Below, one piece after another: positions 51,218 to 58,933 of a DNA stretch of 64,000 nt. The stretch's first letter is position 1, and each line of letters opens with the position of its first letter. Below the pieces are notes generated by a model, which was not told the DNA's origin, did not search any database, and saw nothing but the letters and a program-made list of their open reading frames with translations. Source of the stretch: Kineosporia corallincola (lineage in GTDB: Bacteria > Actinomycetota > Actinomycetes > Actinomycetales > Kineosporiaceae). The stretch lies in NCBI RefSeq assembly GCF_018499875.1, contig NZ_JAHBAY010000005.1:310001-374000 (forward strand), given 5' to 3'. The translations under genes and the position numbers were made by a program.

Positions 51218-52278
51218 GCCGAGACCCCCGTGCTGCTCGGGCGCGGCGCGGCGGGGTACAGGGCCTGGCCCGGCAGGCGGCGCGAGTCGTTCGCCACGGG
51301 CGTGGCGTACGTGTAGTCGAACAAGGTCTTGACCTCCGGGTGCGGGCTGGCGTCGGCGAACGCGGCCGCGGCCTGCACCTGGGCCACCGCCTCGGCGTCG
51401 ATCTGCGCGACGAGCTCGTCGCTGAGCACACCGGCCTCGGTGAGGCGGGCGGCGTAGGCGGCGACCGGGTCACCGGCGCGGGCGGCCTCGGTGGCCTCCT
51501 TGCTGCGGTACTTGGCCGGGTCGACGACCGAGTGGCCCTTCATCCGGCCGGAGACGGTCTCGAGCAGGTAGGGCTTGCCCTCGCGGGCGCTGGCCAGCGC
51601 GACCTGAGTGGCTTCGTGCACGGCCTCGGGGTCGTTGCCGTCGACGCGGGCCGACGCCATCCGGTAGGAGGAGGCGCGCTTGTACAGCTCGGGCTCGGCC
51701 GAGGACTTGTCCACGGTGGTGCCCATGCCCAGGCCGTTGTTGATGACGACGTAGACGATCGGCAGGTTCCACAGGGCCGCGATGTTGAGCGACTCGTGGA
51801 AGGCGCCGATGTTGGTGGTGCCGTCACCCATCTGGCAGATCACGGCCTCGGATCCGCCGCGGTAGTTGATGGCGAGCGCGGCGCCGGTCGCGAGCGGCAC
51901 CTGTCCGCCGACGATGCCGTAGCCGCCCATGAAGCGGGACTCGATGTCGAACATGTGCATCGAGCCGCCCCAGCCGCGCGAGACGCCGTCGCTGCGGCCG
52001 TAGAGCTCGGCCATGACGCGTTCGGGGGCGATGCCGCGGGCGATGGCGTAGCCGTGCTCGCGGTAGTTGGTGAAGATGTAGTCGTCGTCCTGCATGGCGG
52101 CCATGAGACCCGCGACGGTGCCTTCCTCGCCCAGGTTCAGGTGGCAGTACCCGCCGATCTTCGCCTCGGTGTAAGCGCGGGCCGCGCGCTCCTCGAAGCG
52201 ACGCACCAGCACCATCTGCCGATAGAACGCGAGTTGCTGTTCTGGCGTGTGAGCACCGGGTTTGGTCTTCCGGGGCAT
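51214..52278 (-). CDS. pdhA: 2-oxoacid dehydrogenase E1 alpha subunit
   Basis: 354 residues from ATG 52278, preceded by an excellent AAAGGAG site. The thiamine-diphosphate motif runs from 'GDGTTNIGAFHES' to 'VYVVINN', and the phosphorylation-loop region reads 'SYRMASARVDGNDPEAVHEAT'. 'NGLGMGTTVDKSSAEPELYKRA' is what I associate with pyruvate-specific PdhA rather than branched-chain E1. It is the first gene of the operon. The palindromic site 91-113 bp upstream suggests control by the divergent TetR protein. Confidence 0.93.
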   Translation of the reverse strand: MPRKTKPGAHTPEQQLAFYRQMVLVRRFEERAARAYTEAKIGGYCHLNLGEEGTVAGLMAAMQDDDYIFTNYREHGYAIARGIAPERVMAELYGRSDGVSRGWGGSMHMFDIESRFMGGYGIVGGQVPLATGAALAINYRGGSEAVICQMGDGTTNIGAFHESLNIAALWNLPIVYVVINNGLGMGTTVDKSSAEPELYKRASSYRMASARVDGNDPEAVHEATQVALASAREGKPYLLETVSGRMKGHSVVDPAKYRSKEATEAARAGDPVAAYAARLTEAGVLSDELVAQIDAEAVAQVQAAAAFADASPHPEVKTLFDYTYATPVANDSRRLPGQALYPAAPRPSSTGVSA

Positions 52279-52368
52279 GGGATCTCCTTTGTGCCCAGAT
52301 CTGGCGTGGCCGGGCTGGTCCACGCCGTGCGGATCGCTGCCGAGGGTGTTCGGGTGCGGCGACCCCTT

Positions 52369-52391
52369 AATGAACCGAAGTTCGTTTCATT
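52369..52391. promoter_or_regulatory. Palindromic operator between pdhA and tetR
   Basis: The 23-bp site has half-sites AATGAACCGAA and TTCGTTTCATT around a central G, with 10 of 11 pairs matching. It lies between divergent starts and overlaps a plausible -10 box (TATAGGAT) just downstream on the plus strand. It is probably bound by the adjacent TetR protein. Confidence 0.8.
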
Positions 52392-52431
52392 ATAGGATCG
52401 CGGTGATCATAGGGCCGTTGAGGGGGTGCTC

Positions 52432-53016
52432 ATGACGGACCGCGGTGGATCAGCACCCCGCAAGCGTGGCCGGCCGACGGCGGCGGAGCGCGCCCGGCGT
52501 CGCGACGACATCCTGGACGCGGCTGTGCGCCTGCTCGTCGAGGGTGGGTACAACCAGGTGACGCTCGACGACATCGTGGCCGAGGCCCGCGTCACCAAGC
52601 GCACCATCTACGGCTACTTCGGCGACCGCACGGAGATCTTCCTGGCCGCCGTCGAGCGGTTGCGCCGGCGCACGCTGGAGCAGCCGACCACGGAGGGCAG
52701 CCTGGAAGAACTGGCCATCAACATCGTGGTCACGGCGCACTCGGACCAGTCGGTCGGGCTGCACCGGCTGATGATCATCGAGTCGCACAGCTTTCCCGAG
52801 CTGGCCCAGCGGTTCTACCGCGAGGGACCGATGGGGTACATCCAGGCGATCGAGGCCCGCATGCCCCGTCCCGACCGGGAGCGGGCGACATCCCTGTTCA
52901 CACTCCTGCTCGGCGAGGCGCACCGGCAGCGGCTGCTGGGACTCAAGCGGGCGCCGAGCCGGGACGAGGCGGTCGCCCACGCGCGCAGGGCCATGGACCA
53001 TCTGGGGCTGCGTTAG
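52432..53016 (+). CDS. TetR-family regulator, divergent from the PDH operon
   Basis: 194 residues from ATG 52432 (a GTG six bases earlier is possible). The helix-turn-helix segment is 'VTLDDIVAEARVTKRTIYGYFGDR', followed by a helical C-terminal domain ending 'AVAHARRAMDHLGLR'. The position suggests it represses itself and the PDH operon through the 52369-52391 palindrome, perhaps releasing on an acyl-CoA or fatty-acid-like ligand. The ligand is not predictable. Confidence 0.94.
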   Translation: MTDRGGSAPRKRGRPTAAERARRRDDILDAAVRLLVEGGYNQVTLDDIVAEARVTKRTIYGYFGDRTEIFLAAVERLRRRTLEQPTTEGSLEELAINIVVTAHSDQSVGLHRLMIIESHSFPELAQRFYREGPMGYIQAIEARMPRPDRERATSLFTLLLGEAHRQRLLGLKRAPSRDEAVAHARRAMDHLGLR

Positions 53017-53212
53017 CTGCCGTGGAACCGGCCAGGCCGACTGCGGGCGGAGGGCGATCCCATCACCACGCTCCACCGGTTCCGGGCTCAGGGAGTGTGG
53101 TGGTCACCATCGACTCCACCCGCGACCGGCTCAGCTCGAGACGCGCGAAGACCCAGACGTGCAGCGGGTTCTCACGCTCGCCGTTCTGAAGAGACCGAAA
53201 GGCCAACGGCAA

Positions 53213-53247
53213 AGCCGGAGGCCATGGCCAACGCCCGGCCTCCGGCT
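53213..53247. terminator. Hairpin between TetR and coiled-coil genes
   Basis: Perfect 11-bp arms AGCCGGAGGCC (53213-53223) and complement (53237-53247) lie between convergent genes. The 53017-53290 gap holds nothing else recognised. Confidence 0.75.
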
Positions 53248-53290
53248 CACTGCTCCCGGTTTACCCCCGCGACCTACCCCGCGACCCGAA

Positions 53291-53614
53291 TCACCTGACG
53301 TCCGGATCCGACGGCTCGCGATCGATCAGCGTGGTCAGCATGCCCACGATCATCTGCTGGCCTTCGCGGATCTCATCGAGTTGCCTCGTGTGCTCGTTCA
53401 GCAAGGCCGTGTGGTCGTTCAGCAAGGCCGTGTGCTCGGCCTGCCGTTCCTGGACCGCCTGAAGCATGGCGGTGTGCGATTTGACCGTCACCGTCAGGTC
53501 GGCCAGGTCGCGGTCGCGACTGGCCGCCAGGCCGGCTTCCAGTGCTACTCGCTCTTCCAGGCGATCGGTACGTTCCTCCACAACCGTCACCCGTTCTTCC
53601 AGACTCGCCGTCAC
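53291..53614 (-). CDS. Small coiled-coil protein, 107 residues
   Basis: Starts at GTG 53614 with a GGTGGA site 5 bp upstream. Nearly the whole protein is heptad-like and highly charged, with leucines and valines at a/d spacing and an internal duplication (H-T-A-L-L-N-D, H-T-A-L-L-N-E). There are no Cys, signal or membrane segments. It resembles short cytoplasmic coiled-coil proteins described only as hypothetical. It is convergent with the TetR gene and diverges from the aldo/keto reductase gene, with 206 bp between starts. Confidence 0.7.
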   Translation of the reverse strand: MTASLEERVTVVEERTDRLEERVALEAGLAASRDRDLADLTVTVKSHTAMLQAVQERQAEHTALLNDHTALLNEHTRQLDEIREGQQMIVGMLTTLIDREPSDPDVR

Positions 53615-53820
53615 TGCATTCCACCCGTTTCCGCCGCAACAACTTACCCGGACGGCACCCGGACACGGAGCCCAGGCCCGCCGTCGTCCATCCTCGTCGA
53701 CGCCCGACCGAAGACCACCCTGCCAGGCAATTCGGCAAAAAAACAAACGCCGGTATTCCGGCCGAAGGGGGTAACGACGTTCCCTCCATGCCGGGGCGGG
53801 CCGGGTCTAGCGTGGAGGTC

Positions 53821-54708
53821 ATGAACCCCACGCTCACTCTGAACAACGGTGTGACCATGCCGGCGATCGGCCTCGGCGTGTTCCAGAGCGAACCGGCCGA
53901 GACCTCGCAGGCCGTGCGCACGGCTCTGGAGACCGGCTACCGCCACATCGACACGGCCGCCGCCTACGGCAACGAGCGCCAGGTCGGTGAGGGCATCGCG
54001 GCCTCCGGGGTGGACCGGTCGGAGATCTTCGTCGAGACCAAGATCTGGGTCAGCGACTACGGTTTCGACCAGACGCTGCACGCCTTCGACAAGGCCACCG
54101 GCAAGCTCGGCCTCGAGCAGATCGACCTGCTCATCCTGCACCAGCCGGCCACCGACCGGTTCCCGGCCACGGTCGAGTCCTACCGGGCGCTGGAGAAGCT
54201 GCTCGCGCAGGGGCGGGTGCGCGCCATCGGGGTCAGCAACTTCACCCCGCGCCACCTGACCGACCTGTTCGCCGCCACCGAGGTGGTGCCCGCCGTCAAC
54301 CAGGTCGAGCTGCACCCGTACTTCGCGCAGCCGGAGCTCCAGGCGTTCCACGCCGAGCACGGCATCCTCACCCAGGCCTGGTCGCCGATCGGCGGCATCA
54401 CCTTCTACCCCGGCTGGGGCGAGGAGCGGGTCAGCGTGATGGACGACGAGACGATCGCGGCCGTCGCCAAGGAGCACGACCGCTCCCCCGCCCAGGTGAT
54501 GCTGCGCTGGCACCTCCAGCAGGGCCGCTCGGCCATCCCGAAGTCGACCAACCCCGAGCGCATCGCGCAGAACTTCGCGGTGTTCGACTTCGAGCTCAGC
54601 GCCGGGGAACTGGCCCGCATCGACGCCCTCGACCGGGGTGTGCGCAGCGGGCCCGACCCCGACGTGCCGCGGCCCGAGCGGTTCGCGATGGTGATCCCCG
54701 AGGCCTGA
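53821..54708 (+). CDS. Aldo/keto reductase
   Basis: 295 residues with the full catalytic tetrad: Asp44 and Tyr49 in 'HIDTAAAYGNE', Lys74 in 'VETKIW' and His107 in 'LILHQP'. The C-terminal NADP(H)-binding region is 'AIPKSTNPERIAQNFAVFDFELS'. It is a (beta/alpha)8 oxidoreductase for aldehydes, ketones or keto sugars; the diketogluconate reductase-like group is the closest by overall pattern. ATG 53821 follows GGAGG. It is ended by the 54738-54779 hairpin. Confidence 0.94.
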   Translation: MNPTLTLNNGVTMPAIGLGVFQSEPAETSQAVRTALETGYRHIDTAAAYGNERQVGEGIAASGVDRSEIFVETKIWVSDYGFDQTLHAFDKATGKLGLEQIDLLILHQPATDRFPATVESYRALEKLLAQGRVRAIGVSNFTPRHLTDLFAATEVVPAVNQVELHPYFAQPELQAFHAEHGILTQAWSPIGGITFYPGWGEERVSVMDDETIAAVAKEHDRSPAQVMLRWHLQQGRSAIPKSTNPERIAQNFAVFDFELSAGELARIDALDRGVRSGPDPDVPRPERFAMVIPEA

Positions 54709-54737
54709 TCCGCCGGGCAGCCTCGAAAACCGAAAAT

Positions 54738-54779
54738 TGACGGACGACGCGGGGCCCGCCGGCCCGGCGTCGTCCGTCA
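54738..54779 (+). terminator. Hairpin terminator of the aldo/keto reductase gene
   Basis: Perfect 13-bp arms TGACGGACGACGC (54738-54750) and complement (54767-54779), with a 16-nt GC-rich loop, lie 29 bp after the stop. Confidence 0.88.
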
Positions 54780-55016
54780 TTGTTCCCCAGGACCTTTCGA
54801 GGCCCGGGAGCGAACCACCAGGACGGACGTCACGACGGCGACCAGCACGCCCGCGCCGCACACCAGGAGGGTGACGCTCACTGGATCCGGCCCCCGGGAC
54901 GCCAGGTTGACCACCGCCGAGGTGGACGACAGGCCGACGGCGAAACTGCCGAGGACGGCGGACGGCCAGGCGGGAAACCGGTTCTCGCGTGGCCCCGCCG
55001 CCCTTCCGGCGAAAAG
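54777..55016 (-). pseudogene. Remnant of a small membrane protein
   Basis: One minus-strand frame reads like a real protein: 'GPRENRFPAWPSAVLGS' leads into a hydrophobic helix, and a second helix 'VTLLVCGAGVLVAVV' ends in the basic V-R-S-R-A-S-K before a TGA. However, a TGA lies just upstream and no ATG or GTG stands before the first helix. The N-terminus therefore appears lost or frameshifted. The family is not recognised. Confidence 0.35.
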
Positions 55017-55230
55017 TCACACCGCCCAATGGGTCTCGCGCAACTGGACCAGGGCGGGCCTGACCGACCGGGCGGATGCACACGCCCGAGGCGGTGACGC
55101 TGGACGTTCCGGGCCGGTCGGCCGCCTCGTCCCGTACTTCACGAAGGGGCACGAAACGGGTGTTGCACGGCTCACTGCTCGTGACGCATGATCATTGATT
55201 GTCGACGACGTCGTCGGCCGTCAAGGGGAC

Positions 55231-56364
55231 ATGGATGTGGTGATGGCTGTGCTGGGGGCAAGCAGGGCGGGCGGCGGACGGGCACCTGATTGCAGTGCCC
55301 CACGGGGATGTTCGCCGAGAAGGGCCCGACTGGTCGCGGCCCTGCTCGCGCTGGCCGCCCTGGTCACCGCAGGCTGCACCGACCGCGGCGCGGACGAACC
55401 CACCTCCGACGGCGGGCCGATGCGGCTGAACGTCGGCCGCACCGGCGACTCGGTGGCGCTCTTCCCGCTGTTCGTGGCCGAGCAGGAGGGCTATTTCGAG
55501 GACGAGGGCCTCACCCTGGGCGAGCGCCCGCAGCTGGACACCGGCACCGAACTGGCCGCCGCCCTGCAATCGGGCAGCATCGACGTGGCGGCCGGGGTGA
55601 TGACCGACGCCTTCAACCAGTTCCGGATCGACGGCGGCACCAAGCTGATCGGCTCACTCACCGACGAGTTCTACGTGGACGTCGTGGCGGGCGACTCGAT
55701 TGCCGCCACCGTGGACGGCAAACCGCTGGCCGATCGGGTGAAGGCGTTGCGGGGCAAGAAGATTGGCATCACCGGACCGGACAGCAGCACCGAAGGGCTC
55801 ATCGTCTACCTGTTCCGGCAGCAGGGCCTCGACCCCGCCACCGACGTCACCACGGTGAACCTGGGCTCCGACGCCTCCGCCGCCCTCGAGGCGCTGAAGT
55901 CCGGCCGGGTGGACGCACTGTCGTACTACCAGCCGGCCGGGCAGCAGGCCGAGGTCACCGGGGTGGGGCGCGTCCTCATCTCCCCCGCCCACGGCGACGT
56001 GCCGCCCATGCAGAACCAGACCCACGGCGCCGTCTTCACCACCCAGGAAGACCTGGACGCCAAACCCGCTGCGGTGAAGGCGTTCCTGCGGGCGATCGCC
56101 CGGGCGGAGAAGACGATCAACGACGAGGACCGGGCCCGGGTCACCGGGCTGTTCGAGAAGTACCAGGGCACGCTGGACCCCGAGGTGGTCGAGACCCTGA
56201 TCCCGACTCTTCAGCTCGACATCCCCGACGACCCGTCGCCGCGCACCGACGGCTACGACGCGTCCGTGGCCTTCCACCAGGACAGTGGAATGATCGAGGC
56301 CGCACCGGCATACGACTCCCTGGTGCCCACCGCGTTCATCATCGACGCCCTGAGCAGCCGCTGA
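55231..56364 (+). CDS. Lipoprotein substrate-binding protein, NMT1/SsuA-like
   Basis: 377 residues from ATG 55231, preceded by AAGGGGA. A long basic N-terminal region is followed by a hydrophobic core and a lipobox V-T-A-G-C near 49. The mature part has the periplasmic-binding type II fold of NMT1/THI5/SsuA proteins ('FPLFVAEQEGYFEDEGL', 'ALQSGSIDVAAGVMTDAF', 'LRGKKIGITGPDSSTEGLIVYLFRQQGLDP', 'KSGRVDALSYYQPAGQQAE'). These bind thiamine precursors, sulfonates, nitrate or similar small ligands for ABC import. No permease or ATPase gene is adjacent, so it works with a distant system or is an orphan receptor. Confidence 0.9.
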   Translation: MDVVMAVLGASRAGGGRAPDCSAPRGCSPRRARLVAALLALAALVTAGCTDRGADEPTSDGGPMRLNVGRTGDSVALFPLFVAEQEGYFEDEGLTLGERPQLDTGTELAAALQSGSIDVAAGVMTDAFNQFRIDGGTKLIGSLTDEFYVDVVAGDSIAATVDGKPLADRVKALRGKKIGITGPDSSTEGLIVYLFRQQGLDPATDVTTVNLGSDASAALEALKSGRVDALSYYQPAGQQAEVTGVGRVLISPAHGDVPPMQNQTHGAVFTTQEDLDAKPAAVKAFLRAIARAEKTINDEDRARVTGLFEKYQGTLDPEVVETLIPTLQLDIPDDPSPRTDGYDASVAFHQDSGMIEAAPAYDSLVPTAFIIDALSSR

Positions 56365-56387
56365 AAGTGTCCTTCGAACAATCCTTC

Positions 56388-57950
56388 TCAGCCGAAACAG
56401 ACCCGGTTGCGGCCACCCGACTTGGCCGCGTACAGCCGTTGGTCGGCGCGCGCGAGCAGACTGTCGTAGGTGTCGCCGGGCAGCCGGGCCACCAGCCCCG
56501 CGCTGAGGGTGATGCCGCGGCCCGGGGTGAGCGTGCTCCAGTCGTGCTCCTGCACCGTGCGGCGCACGTCCTCGACGATGTCGTGGGCCTGGCCGCGGTC
56601 GTCCGTGACCAGCACGAGCAGCAGCTCCTCACCACCGAAACGCGCCGCGAACGAACCGGTCTCGCCGGCCGGGGTGGCGGCCTCCAGCAGCCGGGCCACG
56701 GCCTGGAGCACCCGGTCGCCGGCCTCGTGCGAGTAGCGGTCGTTGACCGACTTGAAGTGGTCAAGGTCGAGCAGGGCGATGCTCAGGCAGCCACCCGGCT
56801 GGGGCAGGCCGCCGGCCAGCAGCTCGCCCAGGCGCTCCTGCACGTAGAGCCGGTTGCGCAGGCCGGTCAGCGGGTCCCGCCGGGCCTCCTCGCGGTAGCG
56901 GGCGGCCTCCTGCCGGGCGGTCACGGTCTCGAAGAGCGTCTGGCGGATGCGGGCCTGGGCCTCGCGCTGGCGGGAGAGCAGTTCCCGGTCGGCCACGCAG
57001 AAGGCCTTGAGCATCTCGTAGGCCGCCCGGTGGTCGCCGAGCGCGGCGCGCACCTCCGCCTCCTCGCGCAGGATCTCGTTCTTGACCCGGGCATAGCCCT
57101 GTTCGGTGCAGGCCCTGCGGGCCTGCTCGAGGGTGGCCGAGGCGGCCTCCAGCCGGCCCAGGGCCCGTTCGGCCACGGCCAGGGTGAGCAGGTAGTAGGG
57201 CAGGCCGTCGGCGGTGCGGAAGTCGACGTGCTCGGTGGCGCGCACCGCCTGGCGGGCCAGGTCGGCCGCGAGCGCCGGGTCGCCGGCCAGCAGGTGGATG
57301 CGGGCCACGGTGTCGAGGCTGGCGGCGTTCAGCGGCTGGCCGTAGCGGGCGCTGAGGGCGGCCAGCTGCCGGGCGCCGGCCAGCGCGGCGTCGACCAGCC
57401 CGTCTTCGAGCGCGGTGTAGGCCCGGTTGTTGGCGACCAGCAGGTGCATCTGGGCGTCGCCGACCGCGAGCGCCTCGGCCCGGGAGTACCACAGCAGCGC
57501 GTCGTCGGCGGCGCCGAGGTCGTGCAGCAGGTCGGCGGCCTTGTTCAGCACCCGCACCCGCAGCGCGCGGGGAACCTCGTCGGTGAAGGCCGTGACGGCG
57601 TCCATGGTGTGGTGCAGGGCGGTGGACTCGTCGGCCAGGTCGTTGTAGACGAATGACTTGAGCAGGGACGCCCGCACCTGGTTCTCGCCGGACAGCGGGG
57701 CGGTGGGGTCGCAAGCCCGGTTGATCAGGGCGACGGCGGCGGCCAGCTCGCCGGTGCGCTGGCAGGCCTCGGCCCGGCAGAGCAGGGCGCCCGCCACCGT
57801 CTCCCGCTGGCCGGCGCTCTCGGCGCGGTGCTGGAGGTCGGCGGCCAGGCGCCCGGCCGTGGCGGGCTCGGAGGTGACCAGGTGGTGCAGGCCCTCCAGC
57901 TCCGCCCGCAGGTCGATGACCAGGGCGAGCGGGTCGTGGGCAGGCTCCAC
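56388..57950 (-). CDS. TPR-containing diguanylate cyclase (GGDEF)
   Basis: 520 residues, probably cytoplasmic (no membrane segment). The N-terminal 340 residues are helical TPR-like repeats. A short coiled connector ('RQREAQARIRQTLFETVTARQEAARYREEA') is followed by a GGDEF domain with the active loop G-G-E-E-L, the substrate motif 'DLDHFKSVNDRYSHEAGD' and the C-terminal 'ADQRLYAAKSGGRNRV'. The Arg-x-x-Asp inhibitory site that normally stands five residues before the active loop is absent. It should make cyclic di-GMP, with the TPR part sensing a partner. It starts with GTG after AGAGG. Confidence 0.93.
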   Translation of the reverse strand: MEPAHDPLALVIDLRAELEGLHHLVTSEPATAGRLAADLQHRAESAGQRETVAGALLCRAEACQRTGELAAAVALINRACDPTAPLSGENQVRASLLKSFVYNDLADESTALHHTMDAVTAFTDEVPRALRVRVLNKAADLLHDLGAADDALLWYSRAEALAVGDAQMHLLVANNRAYTALEDGLVDAALAGARQLAALSARYGQPLNAASLDTVARIHLLAGDPALAADLARQAVRATEHVDFRTADGLPYYLLTLAVAERALGRLEAASATLEQARRACTEQGYARVKNEILREEAEVRAALGDHRAAYEMLKAFCVADRELLSRQREAQARIRQTLFETVTARQEAARYREEARRDPLTGLRNRLYVQERLGELLAGGLPQPGGCLSIALLDLDHFKSVNDRYSHEAGDRVLQAVARLLEAATPAGETGSFAARFGGEELLLVLVTDDRGQAHDIVEDVRRTVQEHDWSTLTPGRGITLSAGLVARLPGDTYDSLLARADQRLYAAKSGGRNRVCFG

Positions 57951-58061
57951 GGCTCACCTCTCCCCCGGCGGTTCCGGCAACGACCCGACATCAGCGGCAA
58001 TGCGCGTTTCGCACCCCTGCTGCACAGTGTCGCAGCCGGGCGCCCGGAAAGGACGCATCCG

Positions 58062-58871
58062 CTACTTCTTGCGTTTCCAGGTGCCAATGAGCAGTGGGGG
58101 AAGCAGGGGCCGGTCCGGGTGGGCGTCCGCCTCCTGCGCGACCCGGGCCAGCACGGCCTCCGCCCGCGCCGGGTCGACGGCACCCCGGGCCACGGCGGCG
58201 GGCAGCACGCCGCGCACCACTCCCTCGAGCATCGCCCGGCCCGGGCCGAGGGCCGACAGGGTGCCGGCGATGTCGCTGCCGTCCGGTGCGCCGATGCCGG
58301 CCTCGGCGAACAGCGAGCCCAGCTTGGCGCCGGTGCGGATGTCGCAGCCGATGGCGCCGAACGCGTCGGCCAGCAGGGCGTTCACGTCGTCGGAGGCGGG
58401 TGACGGCGGCACCGATCCGACCACGCCCAGGTCGTAGTCCTGCACCAGCAGGTAGCCGCCGGGTGCCACCGCGTCCCACAGCCGGGCCAGCACCTGCGCG
58501 CGGTGCGGCAGGTGGAACAGCAGCAGCCGGGCGAAGACCAGGTCGTAGGGGCCGTCCGGGATCGGCTCGGCGCCGATCTCGTAGCTGCGCACCCGGCACT
58601 GGGTGTGGCCGAGCCCGTGCAGCATGTCCTGCGCCGACGCGCCGAGGGCGGCGTCGGAGTCCAGGCCGGTCACGCTGCCCGAGGGCCCGACCCGCTCGGC
58701 CATCAGGCGCATCGCCTCGCCCGGCCCGCAGCCGGCGTCGAGGCACGAGGCCCCCTCGGCGAGGCCGAGCCGGCCGAGCAGGCGCCCGGTCGCGTCCTCC
58801 CAGATCCGGGCCTGGGCCCGCAGGCGCTCGTACTCCTCGGGGGTGCGGCGCATTCCGTAGTTCTCCGGCAT
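58062..58871 (-). CDS. Class I SAM-dependent methyltransferase
   Basis: 269 residues from ATG 58871, with AGGA 8 bp upstream (58889 and 58907 are other in-frame starts). Motif I 'CLDAGCGPGEAM' is at 43-54, the acidic loop 'VTGLDSDAA' at about 65, and motif post-I/II 'DLVFARLLLFHLPH' near 115. The C-terminal helices are not diagnostic. It is likely a small-molecule methyltransferase of UbiE/type-11 style. Neighbours give no clear substrate. Confidence 0.9.
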   Translation of the reverse strand: MPENYGMRRTPEEYERLRAQARIWEDATGRLLGRLGLAEGASCLDAGCGPGEAMRLMAERVGPSGSVTGLDSDAALGASAQDMLHGLGHTQCRVRSYEIGAEPIPDGPYDLVFARLLLFHLPHRAQVLARLWDAVAPGGYLLVQDYDLGVVGSVPPSPASDDVNALLADAFGAIGCDIRTGAKLGSLFAEAGIGAPDGSDIAGTLSALGPGRAMLEGVVRGVLPAAVARGAVDPARAEAVLARVAQEADAHPDRPLLPPLLIGTWKRKK

Positions 58872-58933
58872 GCGCCGATCCTGGGACATACCGGTCTGCG
58901 GGCACAAGCGGCGCCCCTACCCCAGGGGTCGTG

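Larger units (their letters stand above)
54709..55230. other. Region between reductase and binding-protein genes
   Basis: 522 bp hold a terminator (54738-54779), a possible gene remnant on the minus strand (54777-55016) and the promoter of the downstream lipoprotein gene. No other gene is supported. Confidence 0.5.

Noticed and set aside
55290-57656. 788-residue plus-strand frame spanning the binding protein and GGDEF genes
   Set aside because: It crosses two well-supported convergent genes in the wrong frame and has no recognisable domain.
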